Positions 8,904 through 18,293 are shown, counted from the first letter of the stretch. The stretch: 41,503 nucleotides of DNA from Actinomycetaceae bacterium (GCA_030540715.1 JAUNVQ010000021.1:9030-50532); one strand, 5' to 3'. The notes: generated by a model from the sequence alone, not told the origin. Program-made: numbers and translations.

Positions 8904-10499
8904 GTGAACGCTGTATTCACGTTTCTTGCGGACAATACTGTCTTATTACTTTTTATTATTGTCGGAATTGGAATGGCAATCGGAAGACTGCAGTATAAAG
9001 GCCTTGGTTTAGGTGCTGCCGCAGTACTTTTTGTTGCCATTGGTATTAGTGCTTGGTCAAACAGCTACGGCATTGAACTGAAAATCGATCATATGATGGG
9101 TATTCTTGGCCTTGCACTTTTTGCCTTTGCTATCGGAATCAACTCGGGCCCCAACTTCTTTAACTCCATGAAGTCGGCTCTTGGGCCAATTACGGCAATG
9201 ATCGCATTATTTGCTTTGGTGGCAGGACTAGCCTATGTTGTCGGTGTCCATATTTTAGGGATGGATATTGCCACAGTTGCCGGTTCCTTTGCCGGTGCTA
9301 TTACCAATACGCCAGCTCTTGCTGCCGCAGGTGAGGCCTCGGGTAAAGCGGGCGCAGCAACGGTTGGGTATTCAATCACCTACCTTTACGGTGTGGTCGG
9401 TATGCTCATTGCAGCGCACTTGGCTTTGGCGTATTCAACCACTGACCGTGATACGCCGTCTCCTCTTGCTAACCGTACTGTTCGCGTAGAACGAGATGAC
9501 CATCCACGCGTCAGCGATATTGAAGAAAAGTACGGCGAAAAAGTACAATTTTCAAGGCTTCGCCGTGGAGAAAAGGGTCGCATTTCGCGTCCTAGCCCAA
9601 GCGACACTTTAAACAAAGGTGATTTGGTAACAATCGTAGGGCCACGGCACCTGATCGGTAGTGTTATCCGCGAAATTGGGCATGGCTCAGCTCATTCACT
9701 CATTGAAGATCGCCAATATCTGGATTTTCGTCGCATGACAGTATCTGACCCAAAAATTGCTGGTAAAACGGTTGGAGAACTTGATCTTGGTAAAAAGTTT
9801 TCGGCCACAATTTCGCGTGTAAGGCGCGGAGATGTTGATATGGTGGGCAGCCCCGATCTTGTCCTTCAAGAGGGCGATCGCGTTCGTGTGGTGTGTCCAA
9901 CAGGGCGAATGAAAGAAGTCACCAAGTTTTTTGGTGATTCAACGAAGGGGCTCACCAACATCAACCCAATCGCACTTGGATTGGGAATGGCTTTAGGAAT
10001 TATTATTGGAGAAATTGGGATTCCTCAACCGGGTGGGGGGACATTTAGTATCGGTTCGGCTGCAGGAACTCTGTTGGTGGGCCTGTTTTTTGGTCGTATC
10101 GGTCGCATCGGCCCCGTTGTGACGGCATTACCCTACACAGCATGTATGGTGTTATCGGAGTTTGGACTTCTTGTGTTCTTGGCTCAAGCAGGCAGTAATG
10201 CTGGGGGTCAGATTGCTAAGGCGTTTGAAAGTGGCTCTTGGGTAAATATCTTCTTCCTGGGCTTTGTCGTGACCTCGGTACTTGCTGCTGGTTTATATCT
10301 GATTATGCGTTATGTCTTCAAGATGGGCGGCACTCAACTTTCGGGTTTGGTTGGGGGCGCTCAAACTCAACCTGCAGTGCTTGCTTTTGCCAATGGACGC
10401 ACGAACTCTGATCCGCGCGTGGCACTGGGGTATTCTATGGTCTACCCGTGGGCAATGATCATTAAGATCCTGGCAGCGCAAATATTGGGTGGTCTATAG
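8904..10499 (+). CDS. AspT/YidE-family transporter with two RCK_C (TrkA-C) domains
   Basis: A 531-residue membrane protein of the aspartate:alanine-exchanger (AAE) type. Five or so hydrophobic helices lie in residues 1-175, a cytoplasmic middle in about 180-350, and five or six helices in 355-531. The two membrane halves carry the repeated re-entrant motif of the family: AGSFAGAITNTPALAAA and LSGLVGGAQTQPAVLAFA. The middle contains two RCK_C-like domains (SRLRRGEKGRISRPSPSDTL and SATISRVRRGDVDMVGSPD, each followed by a GD-(L/R)V-(T/R)-(I/V)-V strand), which in relatives bind regulatory ligands. The GTG start has AGAAGGGA ahead of it. The substrate cannot be read; di- or monocarboxylates or amino acids are usual. 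It stands alone, with a hairpin after it. Confidence 0.85.
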   Translation: MNAVFTFLADNTVLLLFIIVGIGMAIGRLQYKGLGLGAAAVLFVAIGISAWSNSYGIELKIDHMMGILGLALFAFAIGINSGPNFFNSMKSALGPITAMIALFALVAGLAYVVGVHILGMDIATVAGSFAGAITNTPALAAAGEASGKAGAATVGYSITYLYGVVGMLIAAHLALAYSTTDRDTPSPLANRTVRVERDDHPRVSDIEEKYGEKVQFSRLRRGEKGRISRPSPSDTLNKGDLVTIVGPRHLIGSVIREIGHGSAHSLIEDRQYLDFRRMTVSDPKIAGKTVGELDLGKKFSATISRVRRGDVDMVGSPDLVLQEGDRVRVVCPTGRMKEVTKFFGDSTKGLTNINPIALGLGMALGIIIGEIGIPQPGGGTFSIGSAAGTLLVGLFFGRIGRIGPVVTALPYTACMVLSEFGLLVFLAQAGSNAGGQIAKAFESGSWVNIFFLGFVVTSVLAAGLYLIMRYVFKMGGTQLSGLVGGAQTQPAVLAFANGRTNSDPRVALGYSMVYPWAMIIKILAAQILGGL

Positions 10500-10511
10500 C
10501 TTTCCAAAGGA

Positions 10512-10545
10512 TGGCGCAGCACCACGTGCTGCGCCACTCAGATTT
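10512..10545 (+). terminator. Hairpin after the AspT-type transporter
   Basis: TGGCGCAGCA (10512-10521) and TGCTGCGCCA (10527-10536) form a perfect 10-bp stem with a CCACG loop. Only a short T-run (ATTTT) follows after six bases, so it is a fair rather than classical terminator. It lies between convergent genes. Confidence 0.65.
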
Positions 10546-10607
10546 TCCCTGAAATGGAAACACGCTGCAAGGAAAATGGATTATCATCACCTATCGACTG
10601 CCAACAG

Positions 10608-11675
10608 CTAAGCACTTTCTTTTGTAATAAGAACCTTCAATGCCTTGGTATGCTTTGCGTTGCTAAATGTATCCCACGCCTGGTCAAACTCATCAAAATT
10701 AAAACGGTGCGAGATAAATCGAGAAGGATCAATTTTGTTTTGGGCAACAAGTTTAAGCAGCATAGGAATAGTTGTTGTAGACACCAAGCCGGTTGAAATA
10801 TTGATGTCATGGATCCACAGGTCCTCCAAATGCAGTTCAACAGGTTTACCGTGAACACCAACATTTGCAATAGCCCCTCCGGGACGGACAATTTTTGTGC
10901 ACATGTCAAAAGTTTGAGGGATGCCTACGGCCTCGATAGCAACATCAACACCTAATCCACCATCAGTGAGCGCATTAACCTGTTCAATCCAATCTTTACT
11001 GGATGATAAAACAGTGTTAGTAGCACCAAATTCCTTAGCAGCGTCAAGGCGTGAAGGATCAAGATCGATAACAATAATTCGTGATGGCCCATAGAAATCA
11101 CAGGTCATGACTGTCGACAGACCAATAGGGCCAGCACCAACAATAGCAACAACGTCTCCAGGTTGAACCTTGCCTTTCATTACGCCGATTTCGAAACCAG
11201 TTGGAAGAATATCGCATAGCATCAATGCGGCTTCGTTCGAAACATTGTCAGGGATGTGATACATCGAGTTATCAGCATAGGGCATGCGGATGTATTCAGC
11301 CTGGGTGCCATTAATAAGATGATCTTGAATCCAGCCAATCCCCGAGGTTCCTTCTTCTCCTAAACAATGCGACGGTAGATTTTTACGGCAGTATGAGCAC
11401 ACCCCGCACGCATTGACACATGAACACAGTACGCGGTCACCGGGTTTGAATTTTGTGACACTTGCACCTACTTCTTTGACAATGCCAACGGCTTCATGAC
11501 CAATGATAGTACCTGGCTGAACAGCTGGAACATCACCTTTTAAAATATGTAAATCAGACCCGCATATGGTGGTCGTTGTGACTTCAACAATTGCGTCACT
11601 AGGGGTAAGTATGTGTGGTTCCGGTACGTCTTCAACTGAGCGTTGAGCGGGTCCATGGTAGACAACTGCCTTCAT
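10608..11675 (-). CDS. Zinc-dependent alcohol dehydrogenase
   Basis: A medium-chain dehydrogenase of 355 residues, counted from the ATG at 11675 (MKAVVYHG), which has GAAGGGAAG just before it; a TTG 15 bases upstream lies inside that ribosome site and is less likely. The catalytic zinc ligands are C38 (ICGSDLH) and H60-E61 (GHEAVG), and the structural zinc loop is CVNACGVCSYCRKNLPSHC with four cysteines. The Rossmann motif VAIVGAGPIGLS binds NAD(P), and VIDLDPSRLDAAKEFGA contains the acidic residue that favours NAD. It resembles short-chain secondary-alcohol or butanediol-type dehydrogenases of bacteria. The physiological substrate is not evident; no pathway partner is next to it. Confidence 0.93.
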   Translation of the reverse strand: MKAVVYHGPAQRSVEDVPEPHILTPSDAIVEVTTTTICGSDLHILKGDVPAVQPGTIIGHEAVGIVKEVGASVTKFKPGDRVLCSCVNACGVCSYCRKNLPSHCLGEEGTSGIGWIQDHLINGTQAEYIRMPYADNSMYHIPDNVSNEAALMLCDILPTGFEIGVMKGKVQPGDVVAIVGAGPIGLSTVMTCDFYGPSRIIVIDLDPSRLDAAKEFGATNTVLSSSKDWIEQVNALTDGGLGVDVAIEAVGIPQTFDMCTKIVRPGGAIANVGVHGKPVELHLEDLWIHDINISTGLVSTTTIPMLLKLVAQNKIDPSRFISHRFNFDEFDQAWDTFSNAKHTKALKVLITKESA

Positions 11676-12329
11676 TTTTCTTCCCTTCAATCAAAACTTC
11701 TTGTATGCATTTTTGGTGCCTTTTGCTGTATGCCTAGCACAACGGATGGGGGGCAAACGTAGTGGCAATACTTCGGTAGATATTCTTATCCGGTCACGTG
11801 AAATACTGATATTTCCCAGCAAAATAGTGATAACTGCTCTGTTATCAACAGTATTGTTCTTTTGTGCCTCCCCTCACACGATAGGGAAAAGTGAAAAAGC
11901 CGTCAAGGAAAATGAAGAAAAAATGAGGAAGATTCTGGGAAGGGGGAGCAAATGGTTTTTCGGTGATGCTCTAAGGTAAGGATGATCGTCACAGAGTGCG
12001 ATAAAGATCGTTTATTACCCCGTACGCTTGCAATCGCAGCGACGGATAGCACTTAAGTGGTATAACAGGAAGATTGTGAACTGGGACTTTAGTCATTGTT
12101 TAGACTTTCTCTGCATCGTACAATTCATAACAATCTACAGTGTTTTAGATGGAATGCGTATCAATAAAAGCCGCTTGGTGGCTCGTGCTAAGCAGTTCAG
12201 CAATGCGTTGACTCAAGAAACAAGGGAAGCGAAAAGAAAAGTGAGAATATGCTCTTGATGTCTCAATATGTGAACATTTTGCCTGAGATGGTGACTTTGT
12301 GTCGTAACGTAAACAGCGTGAGCATATAC
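11676..12329. other. Intergenic region upstream of the ilv leader
   Basis: About 650 bases with no supported gene. Short open stretches (for example a 92-codon one at 11701-11979) lack a ribosome site and have no recognisable content. The region should carry the minus-strand promoter of the dehydrogenase and the plus-strand promoter of the ilv leader; no good -35/-10 pair could be fixed by eye. Confidence 0.5.
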
Positions 12330-12398
12330 ATGAACAACAACGTTGTACTTATTGACCTGGTACTTATTAACAGTCCCAGGTGGCGTTGTGCTATGTAG
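12330..12398 (+). CDS. ilv leader peptide rich in Val, Leu and Ile
   Basis: A 22-codon open frame begins MNNN and continues [10 protein letters not shown], ending SPRWRCAM with TAG at 12396. Eight of ten codons in the middle encode branched-chain amino acids, the products of the genes downstream. It ends 17 bases before the attenuator stem. An in-frame GTG lies 12 bases upstream; neither start has a strong ribosome site. Stalling at the Val/Leu/Ile codons would mask region 1 of the attenuator. This is read from sequence; it is far too short for routine gene finding. Confidence 0.85.
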   Translation: MNNNVVLIDLVLINSPRWRCAM

Positions 12399-12444
12399 AC
12401 ACACAAAACTGGAAGCCCCTGGGAATACCCACGGGGCATTTTTT
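12355..12444 (+). promoter_or_regulatory. Transcription attenuator of ilvBNC
   Basis: Four regions can be assigned. Region 1 ACCTGG (12355-12360, over the Leu-Val codons) pairs with region 2 CCAGGT (12376-12381). Region 2 CCCAGG (12375-12380) is also exactly complementary to CCTGGG (12418-12423), which is region 3. Region 3-4 forms the terminator GCCCC-TGGG (12415-12423), loop AATA, CCCA-C-GGGGC (12428-12437), then ATTTTTT. A ribosome stalled on leader codons would block region 1, let 2:3 form and prevent termination. With plentiful branched-chain amino acids, 1:2 and 3:4 form and transcription stops before ilvB. Confidence 0.87.
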
Positions 12445-12502
12445 ATGCCAGAAACACATACGGGCCGGCAACGCCCTCGAGAAAAGTAAAGGAGAACAAC
12501 CG

Positions 12503-14536
12503 ATGACGACACAATCATCAAAAACTCAGTCATCAGCAGTTCACGCCACACCCGCCACTGTCATATCACAGGCACAGGGTTCGAGGACGGTACAAGCTGA
12601 TGCCACCGTCGGCGATCCCGCGGGGCGACCCAAGGATGTGCCCCCTGGCCGTACCTCGTCAGCAAAATCTGCAACGAAACGAATGTCAGTCAACGATGCA
12701 ACACCATCGACGGCTACACCAGCTGTGCATGCGAAACCCGCACACAGCAAAGATGTCTACCAGCGCATTATGAACTCACGCAGTGAACACAACGGTAAAA
12801 AAACAACAGGTGCAACAGCTATTGTGTGGACATTGGAAGCGCTTGGTATTACCGAGATGTTTGGTTTACCTGGTGGCTCAATTCTGCCAACCTATGATGC
12901 CCTCTATGATTGTAAAATTCGACATATTCTTGCACGTCATGAACAAGGGGCTGGCCATGCTGCAGAAGGCTACGCTTTAGCCAGTGGTAAACCCGGCGTT
13001 GCCATGGTGACATCTGGGCCAGGGGCAACGAACCTGCTTACGGCCCTGGCAGATGCCCATTTGGATTCCATTCCACTTCTGGCTGTTTCCGGTCAGGTGG
13101 GTGCCGATGCGATTGGTACTGATGCCTTCCAAGAATCTGATGCAGTTGGGGCTTCGATGCCATTGACAAAACATAATTTCCTTGTCAAAGAAGCTGAAGA
13201 TATTGTTAGGACAATTACCGAGGGCTACTATATCTGCCAGACCGGCAGACCAGGTCCCGTCCTCGTCGATATTACAAAAAGCGCGCAAAACGCTGAAGTT
13301 GTTTTTCAGTGGCCTCCCAAAATGGATCTTCCTGGCTACCGTCCGGCCTCCAAACCCCACCCAAAGCAGCTTCGCCAAGCTGCAGAAATGATAGCCAGCG
13401 CACAGCGTCCCATGCTCTATGTTGGCGGTGGAGTCATAAAGTCCAACGCCTCACCAGAACTTAAGGCATTGGCCCAAACCTCCGGAGCGCCTGTGGTAAC
13501 CACACTCACAGCGCGCGGTGCCTTCCCAGATTCGCATGAACTGCACTATGGAATGCCCGGTATGCACGGAGATGTTGCTGCTGTAGCATCGCTGCAACGC
13601 TGCGATGTACTTGTGGCATTAGGAGCACGTTTTGACGACCGAGTGACAGGAACCCTTGACACTTTCGCCCCTGATGCAACAGTTATTCATGTGGATATTG
13701 ATGCAGCAGAGATATCGAAGAATCGAACCGCTGATGTTCCCATCGTTGGAGATGTCGGTTTAGCGATGGAAGGCCTGGAAGAACGTATTCGCGATATCCA
13801 AGAAAAACAGGGAAAACAGAATCTTCAGGGATGGTACAACTATTTGAACCGTCTTCGTGATAAATACCCCCTGTATTGGGATGAGCCTGAAGACGGTTTG
13901 ATGGCTCCGCAATATGTGATCGAGCGACTAGGTAAAATCGCTGGATCTGACGCAATATATTGCGCGGGTGTTGGTCAACACCAAATGTGGGCCAGTCAGT
14001 TCATCAGCTACGAAAAACCGCGAACCTATATTTCAAGCTGCGGGCTTGGAACTATGGGGGTTGCCATCCCAGAGGCAATGGGTGCCAAAGTTGCTTTTCC
14101 CGACAGAACCGTGTGGGCTATTGATGGTGACGGATGTTTTCAAATGACTAACCAGGAATTAGCTATCTGTACCCTGGAAAATATTCCCATTAAAGTGGCG
14201 CTAATTAACAACTCGTCACTGGGGATGGTGCGCCAGTGGCAAAACTTGTTCTATGGATGTCGTTTTTCCAATACTGACCTTCACGATGGTGAAGGAACCG
14301 TTGAGATTCCCGACTTTGTGAAACTGGCTGAGGCCTATGGGGCTGTTGGTATGAAAGTCACAAAGAAAGACGACGTTGACGAAGCCATTCGCAAAGCAAT
14401 GGAAATCAACGATCGCCCTGTGGTGATTGATTTTCGTGTAAGTCCGAATTCAATGGTTTTCCCGATGATTCCAGCAGGAAAATCATGTGATGACATTATT
14501 TATGCACCGGATCAACCGGTGTGGGACAAAGGATAG
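12503..14536 (+). CDS. ilvB: Acetolactate synthase large (catalytic) subunit
   Basis: Thiamine-diphosphate enzyme making acetolactate or acetohydroxybutyrate, the first common step of Val, Leu and Ile synthesis. The start ATG at 12503 has GGAG eight bases ahead. The 677-residue product shows the PYR domain ([31 protein letters not shown] with the cofactor-activating Glu near residue 147), a central FAD/DHS-like domain, and the PP domain with the TPP/Mg motif [16 protein letters not shown] and [14 protein letters not shown]. About 95 residues rich in Ser, Thr, Ala and Pro precede the catalytic core, much longer than in most bacterial IlvB proteins; an internal ATG (MSVNDATP) cannot be excluded. 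It heads ilvB-ilvN-ilvC behind the attenuator; ilvN begins 26 bp after its stop. Confidence 0.95.
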   Translation: MTTQSSKTQSSAVHATPATVISQAQGSRTVQADATVGDPAGRPKDVPPGRTSSAKSATKRMSVNDATPSTATPAVHAKPAHSKDVYQRIMNSRSEHNGKKTTGATAIVWTLEALGITEMFGLPGGSILPTYDALYDCKIRHILARHEQGAGHAAEGYALASGKPGVAMVTSGPGATNLLTALADAHLDSIPLLAVSGQVGADAIGTDAFQESDAVGASMPLTKHNFLVKEAEDIVRTITEGYYICQTGRPGPVLVDITKSAQNAEVVFQWPPKMDLPGYRPASKPHPKQLRQAAEMIASAQRPMLYVGGGVIKSNASPELKALAQTSGAPVVTTLTARGAFPDSHELHYGMPGMHGDVAAVASLQRCDVLVALGARFDDRVTGTLDTFAPDATVIHVDIDAAEISKNRTADVPIVGDVGLAMEGLEERIRDIQEKQGKQNLQGWYNYLNRLRDKYPLYWDEPEDGLMAPQYVIERLGKIAGSDAIYCAGVGQHQMWASQFISYEKPRTYISSCGLGTMGVAIPEAMGAKVAFPDRTVWAIDGDGCFQMTNQELAICTLENIPIKVALINNSSLGMVRQWQNLFYGCRFSNTDLHDGEGTVEIPDFVKLAEAYGAVGMKVTKKDDVDEAIRKAMEINDRPVVIDFRVSPNSMVFPMIPAGKSCDDIIYAPDQPVWDKG

Positions 14537-14562
14537 GGGCTCAAGTAATGAAAGGAACTGCG

Positions 14563-15090
14563 ATGCCACCGAAGAAGTCGTCAAGTCTTCACACACTATC
14601 GGTTCTTGTTGAAAATAAACCGGGGGTTCTTACCCGCGTGTCAGCCTTGTTTTCCAGACGGGCCTTCAATATTCATTCATTAGCTGTGGGGCCAACCGAT
14701 CACCCTGATGTATCACGTATCACAGTGGTAGTGAAAGCTCAGAGGGTTCCCTTTGAGCAGATTACAAAGCAGCTTAACAAACTTGTCAATGTTATTAAGA
14801 TCGTTGAGCTTGAACCAGGCGCATCTGTTCAGCGTAAACTTACGTTAGTGAAGGTGCGGGCAGACCGTAAGACCCGTTCTGCCGTCCTGCAGATCGTTGA
14901 CGTTTTTAGAGCACACGTTGTTGATATGGGGCCGCAGTCTGTTGTGGTTGAAGCTGTTGGTTCAGAAGAAAAAACGGACGCTTTGCTCACTGCGTTGGAA
15001 TCCTATGGTATAGAAGAGATTGTGCAATCAGGCATTGTTGGCATTGGGCGCGGTTTGCGGTCGATGACTGAGCAGTTAAAGGAGAAATAA
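14563..15090 (+). CDS. ilvN: Acetolactate synthase small (regulatory) subunit
   Basis: A 175-residue protein from the ATG at 14563 (MPPKKSSS), with AAGGA six bases before; the ATG at 14548, behind AGGGG, would add five residues and is an alternative. An N-terminal ACT domain ([46 protein letters not shown]) is followed by the ALS_ss C-terminal domain (ELALVKV-like [42 protein letters not shown]). The subunit stimulates IlvB and mediates valine feedback inhibition. Its sequence and length match mycobacterial IlvN closely, as far as memory allows. Confidence 0.95.
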   Translation: MPPKKSSSLHTLSVLVENKPGVLTRVSALFSRRAFNIHSLAVGPTDHPDVSRITVVVKAQRVPFEQITKQLNKLVNVIKIVELEPGASVQRKLTLVKVRADRKTRSAVLQIVDVFRAHVVDMGPQSVVVEAVGSEEKTDALLTALESYGIEEIVQSGIVGIGRGLRSMTEQLKEK

Positions 15091-15091
15091 T

Positions 15092-16120
15092 ATGGCAGAG
15101 ATTTTTTATGATGATGACGCAAACTTGTCGGCCATCCAAGACAAAAAGGTTGCCATCATTGGTTACGGCTCGCAGGGTCACGCGCACGCGCTTAACCTGC
15201 GCGATTCTGGTGTGGAAGTAGTGATTGGTTTGCGTGAAGGCTCAAAGTCAGAGCCTAAGGCGCGCGAAGCAGGACTGGAAGTAAAATCAGTTGAGGGCGC
15301 AGTTGCCGATGGTGATATTGTAATGCTATTAGTTCCCGACCAGGTAGCACGTACAACATATATCCAGCAGGTTGAACCCAATATGAAAGACAATGCAGCA
15401 ATCTTTTTTGCGCATGGCTTTAATATTCGCTTTGACTATATCAAGCCAGGAGCAGGCCATGATGTATGTATGGTAGCCCCCAAGGGGCCGGGGCATAAGG
15501 TTCGAGCTTCTTTCGAAGCAGGTCAGGGCACCCCCGCTGTGGTAGCTGTTGAACAGGATGCCTCAGGAAAAGCATGGGATATCACCTTGGCCTATGCCAA
15601 GGCTATCGGTGCCACTCGTGCAGGAGCCATTAAGACTACCTTTACTGAAGAAACAGAAACTGACTTGTTTGGAGAACAAGCAGTACTGTGTGGAGGTGTG
15701 TCTCACCTGATCCAATATGGTTTTGAAACATTAGTAGAGGCCGGATATCAGCCCGAGGTTGCCTACTTTGAAGTGTGCCATGAACTGAAGCTGATTGTTG
15801 ATTTGATTATAGAGGGCGGTATTTCTAAGCAGCGCTGGTCATGTTCTGACACAGCCGAATATGGTGATTATATTTCGGGTCCACGTGTCATTACACCTGA
15901 TGTGAAAGAACATATGAAAGAGGTTCTTGACGATATTCGCTCTGGTGCTTTTGCGCAGAAGTTTATTGATGACCAAGATGCAGGAGCTCCCGAGTTCTGC
16001 GCACTTCGTGAAAAAGAAGCACAGCATCCAATTGAAAGCGTTGGCAAAGAGTTGCGTAAAATGTTTGCTTGGAATGCTGGTCACGATGACGACTATGTTG
16101 AAGGTCAGGCAGCACGCTAA
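15092..16120 (+). CDS. ilvC: Ketol-acid reductoisomerase (class I)
   Basis: Converts acetolactate to dihydroxyisovalerate with NADPH and Mg, the second common step of branched-chain amino acid synthesis. The 342-residue product carries the Rossmann motif [15 protein letters not shown] (G24-G29), a cofactor loop [12 protein letters not shown] whose Arg/Ser content favours NADPH, the catalytic His in FFAHGFNI, and the C-terminal knotted domain with [13 protein letters not shown] and [15 protein letters not shown], which supply the metal-binding acids. The start ATG follows the ilvN stop by one base, with AAAGGAG before it, so translation is probably coupled. It is the last gene of the operon; a strong terminator follows about 95 bp later. 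Confidence 0.97.
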   Translation: MAEIFYDDDANLSAIQDKKVAIIGYGSQGHAHALNLRDSGVEVVIGLREGSKSEPKAREAGLEVKSVEGAVADGDIVMLLVPDQVARTTYIQQVEPNMKDNAAIFFAHGFNIRFDYIKPGAGHDVCMVAPKGPGHKVRASFEAGQGTPAVVAVEQDASGKAWDITLAYAKAIGATRAGAIKTTFTEETETDLFGEQAVLCGGVSHLIQYGFETLVEAGYQPEVAYFEVCHELKLIVDLIIEGGISKQRWSCSDTAEYGDYISGPRVITPDVKEHMKEVLDDIRSGAFAQKFIDDQDAGAPEFCALREKEAQHPIESVGKELRKMFAWNAGHDDDYVEGQAAR

Positions 16121-16212
16121 ATCAGATAGGTGTGCCAATAGTTTTTTTGAGGTCTTGTATGTGAGGTCAGCATTGCGTAGACAATGAACAATTTTCATAC
16201 ATTCCTTTGTCT

Positions 16213-16253
16213 AAAGGGGGGGTGGCCATTTATGGCCGTCCCCCTTTTTTTTT
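16213..16253 (+). terminator. Terminator after ilvC
   Basis: A G-run stem (GGGGG with CCCCC), continued by TGGCCA with TGGCC, has a short loop and is followed by nine T. It closes the ilvBNC operon about 95 bases after the ilvC stop. Confidence 0.9.
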
Positions 16254-16463
16254 CTGTTGTTGGTAGGAAAGTAAGGCGGTGTACAGACTGGAGTGTGGAT
16301 TTTGGTTTATATAGTGTTTTCTTCGATGCGTGGAGTGTAAAGCAGGTTGATCGGGTATTTAGCTGAATTGTGTGCTTTGTCAATGCTGCTTTCTGGCCGT
16401 ATCAGTGTAAAATAGCAGGGCGCTTGCCTTGTTGTCTGGACACACAATCCGAAGGGGACCCCT

Positions 16464-17642
16464 ATGCCAGTATGGTTTCAACCAACAGCGATTCCGTTCC
16501 TTATCTTCTTGGCAGTTATGACACTTAGTGTGCTTGGGTGGGCAATTGTTCGCCTTCCATTGCAACGCATTGACCAACCAGTAACAACCAGAAGAAAGCT
16601 GCGTCTGGTTCTGTCGCAGGCACTGTGGGTGAGCCTCAGTTGTCTTTGTGTATTAGTGATGGTAATAGGTGTGTTGAATCGTGCTAATGACTGGTATCCA
16701 ACATGGCGAAGTTTTACTATCAACGTATCAACGACAAGTGTTGACACCCATTCGACCTCTCCACTACAAACTCTATCTGCAAAGATGTGGGAAGAATATG
16801 AACCTACGCATGCTCAGTCATCTTTTCACATAACTAAGCATTTGGACGTCTTAAAGGCAGGTAAAAAAACCAAAGGAACGTATATTGCGGTCACTATACC
16901 TTCCAATAAATCTGGTTACCGTAGCAATAAAACACTCATTTGGATACCGCCAAGTTATGAAAGTCATCCCAAACGTCACTACCCGGTACTCCTTGCTTTA
17001 CATGGGTATCCAAATGGCCCGCAGGTCTATAAGGATGTGTTGGATATCGATACGAAGCTGACAACGTTAGTGGATGAACATGCAATCAGGGAATCCATAG
17101 TTGTAATGCCCACGGTTTTTCCTGACAATATCGATACGGAATGTGTAGATACTGCCGATGGTTCATTCAATGTTGAAACATTTTTAACACAAGATGTCAT
17201 ATCGTGGGTGCGCACGCATTTGCGCACCGCAAAAGATCCCCACGCGTGGGCAAGTTTTGGATATTCTGCAGGCGGGTGGTGTGCATCTATGCTAAGTGTT
17301 CGTCATCCGCGGCTATTTCCCCTGAGCGTAAATCTTTCTGGCTATTTTAGTCCAGATTTTAGTCAGGGAAGACTTCTTGAAAACGATGATACAAGCTACG
17401 AATTGGGGCCTATTACTCAGCGCCAAAAAGAATCGATAAAAATGTTTTTCTGGTCGGCAAAAGATGATCGAAAGTCAATGAAATCATTGCACGAATTTTT
17501 ACCTCACGTAGCTAAGCCAACGGTATTGACACACAGTCTTATTGAGGCCGGTGGGCATTCATGGCCTGTCTGGCATCGTGGTAGTATCGAGGGCTTGCGC
17601 TGGCTAGGTAAACATAGTTCCGGCTTTTCGTGGGTGCGCTAG
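16464..17642 (+). CDS. Membrane-anchored putative esterase (alpha/beta hydrolase)
   Basis: A 392-residue protein. Two hydrophobic helices lie at about residues 9-28 and 48-72, separated by a basic loop; the remaining 300 residues should face outward. The catalytic domain is of the putative-esterase type (esterase D / antigen 85-like family): IWIPPSYESHPKRHYPVLLALHGYP, the nucleophile elbow SFGYSAGGW with S268, and H365 in EAGGHSWPVW. The Asp partner is probably in FFWSAKDDRKS. The family includes acyl-ester hydrolases and, in mycolic-acid bacteria, mycolyltransferases; nothing here shows mycolate chemistry. GGGGAC lies before the ATG. It is monocistronic between ilvC and groES. The fold is fairly certain, the substrate unknown. 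Confidence 0.82.
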   Translation: MPVWFQPTAIPFLIFLAVMTLSVLGWAIVRLPLQRIDQPVTTRRKLRLVLSQALWVSLSCLCVLVMVIGVLNRANDWYPTWRSFTINVSTTSVDTHSTSPLQTLSAKMWEEYEPTHAQSSFHITKHLDVLKAGKKTKGTYIAVTIPSNKSGYRSNKTLIWIPPSYESHPKRHYPVLLALHGYPNGPQVYKDVLDIDTKLTTLVDEHAIRESIVVMPTVFPDNIDTECVDTADGSFNVETFLTQDVISWVRTHLRTAKDPHAWASFGYSAGGWCASMLSVRHPRLFPLSVNLSGYFSPDFSQGRLLENDDTSYELGPITQRQKESIKMFFWSAKDDRKSMKSLHEFLPHVAKPTVLTHSLIEAGGHSWPVWHRGSIEGLRWLGKHSSGFSWVR

Positions 17643-17795
17643 CTTTCTTTTTTTGAGGGAGGCCTGTGAAGTGCCTGGCGTTAAGACGCGGGGTAGGCGT
17701 TACTTTTTCATAGCCTAAAAGCGGGTACTGTGTAACGGAATTGAGAAGTAATGATGATGCATTTATGGCATAAAGATGCGCTCTCAGCGTAGTTT

Positions 17796-17822
17796 TTGGC
17801 ACTCGACTTGATTGAGTGCTAA
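17796..17822 (+). promoter_or_regulatory. CIRCE operator for HrcA, with overlapping groES promoter
   Basis: TTGGCACTC - 9 bases - GAGTGCTAA differs from the CIRCE consensus TTAGCACTC-N9-GAGTGCTAA at one position. A promoter overlaps it: TTGATT at 17808-17813, a 17-base spacer, then TACAGT at 17831-17836. HrcA binding would block this promoter under normal conditions. Confidence 0.9.
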
Positions 17823-17831
17823 AGAGGGCTT

Positions 17832-17935
17832 ACAGTTTAGCTAGACGGTTAAGTTGCTAACTGTAGTATCTTAACCGTGAAGCTGGGTAAAGGCTTCGAC
17901 CCCCGCGACGGCGTTGCTTGGATACCCGCTGAAGA
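17832..17935 (+). promoter_or_regulatory. Structured groES 5' leader with interleaved inverted repeats
   Basis: Arm A1 ACAGTTTAGC (17832-17841) pairs with A2 GCTAACTGT (17856-17864, one bulged T). Arm B1 ACGGTTAAG (17845-17853) pairs perfectly with B2 CTTAACCGT (17870-17878). The arms occur in the order A1-B1-A2-B2, so both stems together would be an H-type pseudoknot; otherwise they exclude each other. A further stem, AGC-T-GGGTA with TACCCGCT, lies at about 17881-17933. A thermosensor or other switch is a possibility, not shown. Confidence 0.6.
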
Positions 17936-17971
17936 TATAACTACTTGTACAAGAAGGAAGTGAGGTTCGCA

Positions 17972-18268
17972 GTGGCGGTCTCTATTCAACCACTTGAGGA
18001 TCGTGTTGTTTTGCAGCAAATGGAAGCTGAACAGAAAACAGCATCAGGCTTGATTATCCCGGATAATGCCAAAGAGAAGCCTCAAGAAGGAAAAGTAATT
18101 TCAGTTGGACCAGGTCGTGTTGATGACTCGGGAAATCGTGTACCGATGGACGTTGCCGAAGGTGATGTTGTCATCTATTCAAAGTATGGCGGCACCGAAG
18201 TGAAAGTTGGTGGCGAGGAATACTTGATTTTGTCGGCTCGCGACATCCTGGCAAAAATCGATAAGTAA
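17972..18268 (+). CDS. groES: Co-chaperonin GroES
   Basis: A 98-residue product from the GTG at 17972, with GAGG six bases before. An in-frame ATG further upstream would add residues not seen in the family. Hallmarks are [14 protein letters not shown] at the N-terminus, the mobile loop [21 protein letters not shown], and the C-terminal [23 protein letters not shown]...DILA. GroES caps the GroEL ring during ATP-driven folding. Control by CIRCE is plain. groEL does not follow: the next gene is a whiB gene on the other strand, after a terminator, so GroEL must be encoded elsewhere. Confidence 0.96.
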   Translation: MAVSIQPLEDRVVLQQMEAEQKTASGLIIPDNAKEKPQEGKVISVGPGRVDDSGNRVPMDVAEGDVVIYSKYGGTEVKVGGEEYLILSARDILAKIDK

Positions 18269-18293
18269 AGATCGATAATTAGTCTTATCACAG

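Noticed and set aside
11838-11846. TTATCAACA, similar to a DnaA box
   Set aside because: A single degenerate 9-mer without a cluster or origin-type AT-rich region; expected by chance.
11701-11979. 92-codon open frame in the gap between the alcohol dehydrogenase and ilv genes
   Set aside because: It has no ribosome site, and the single hydrophobic stretch is not enough to call a gene.
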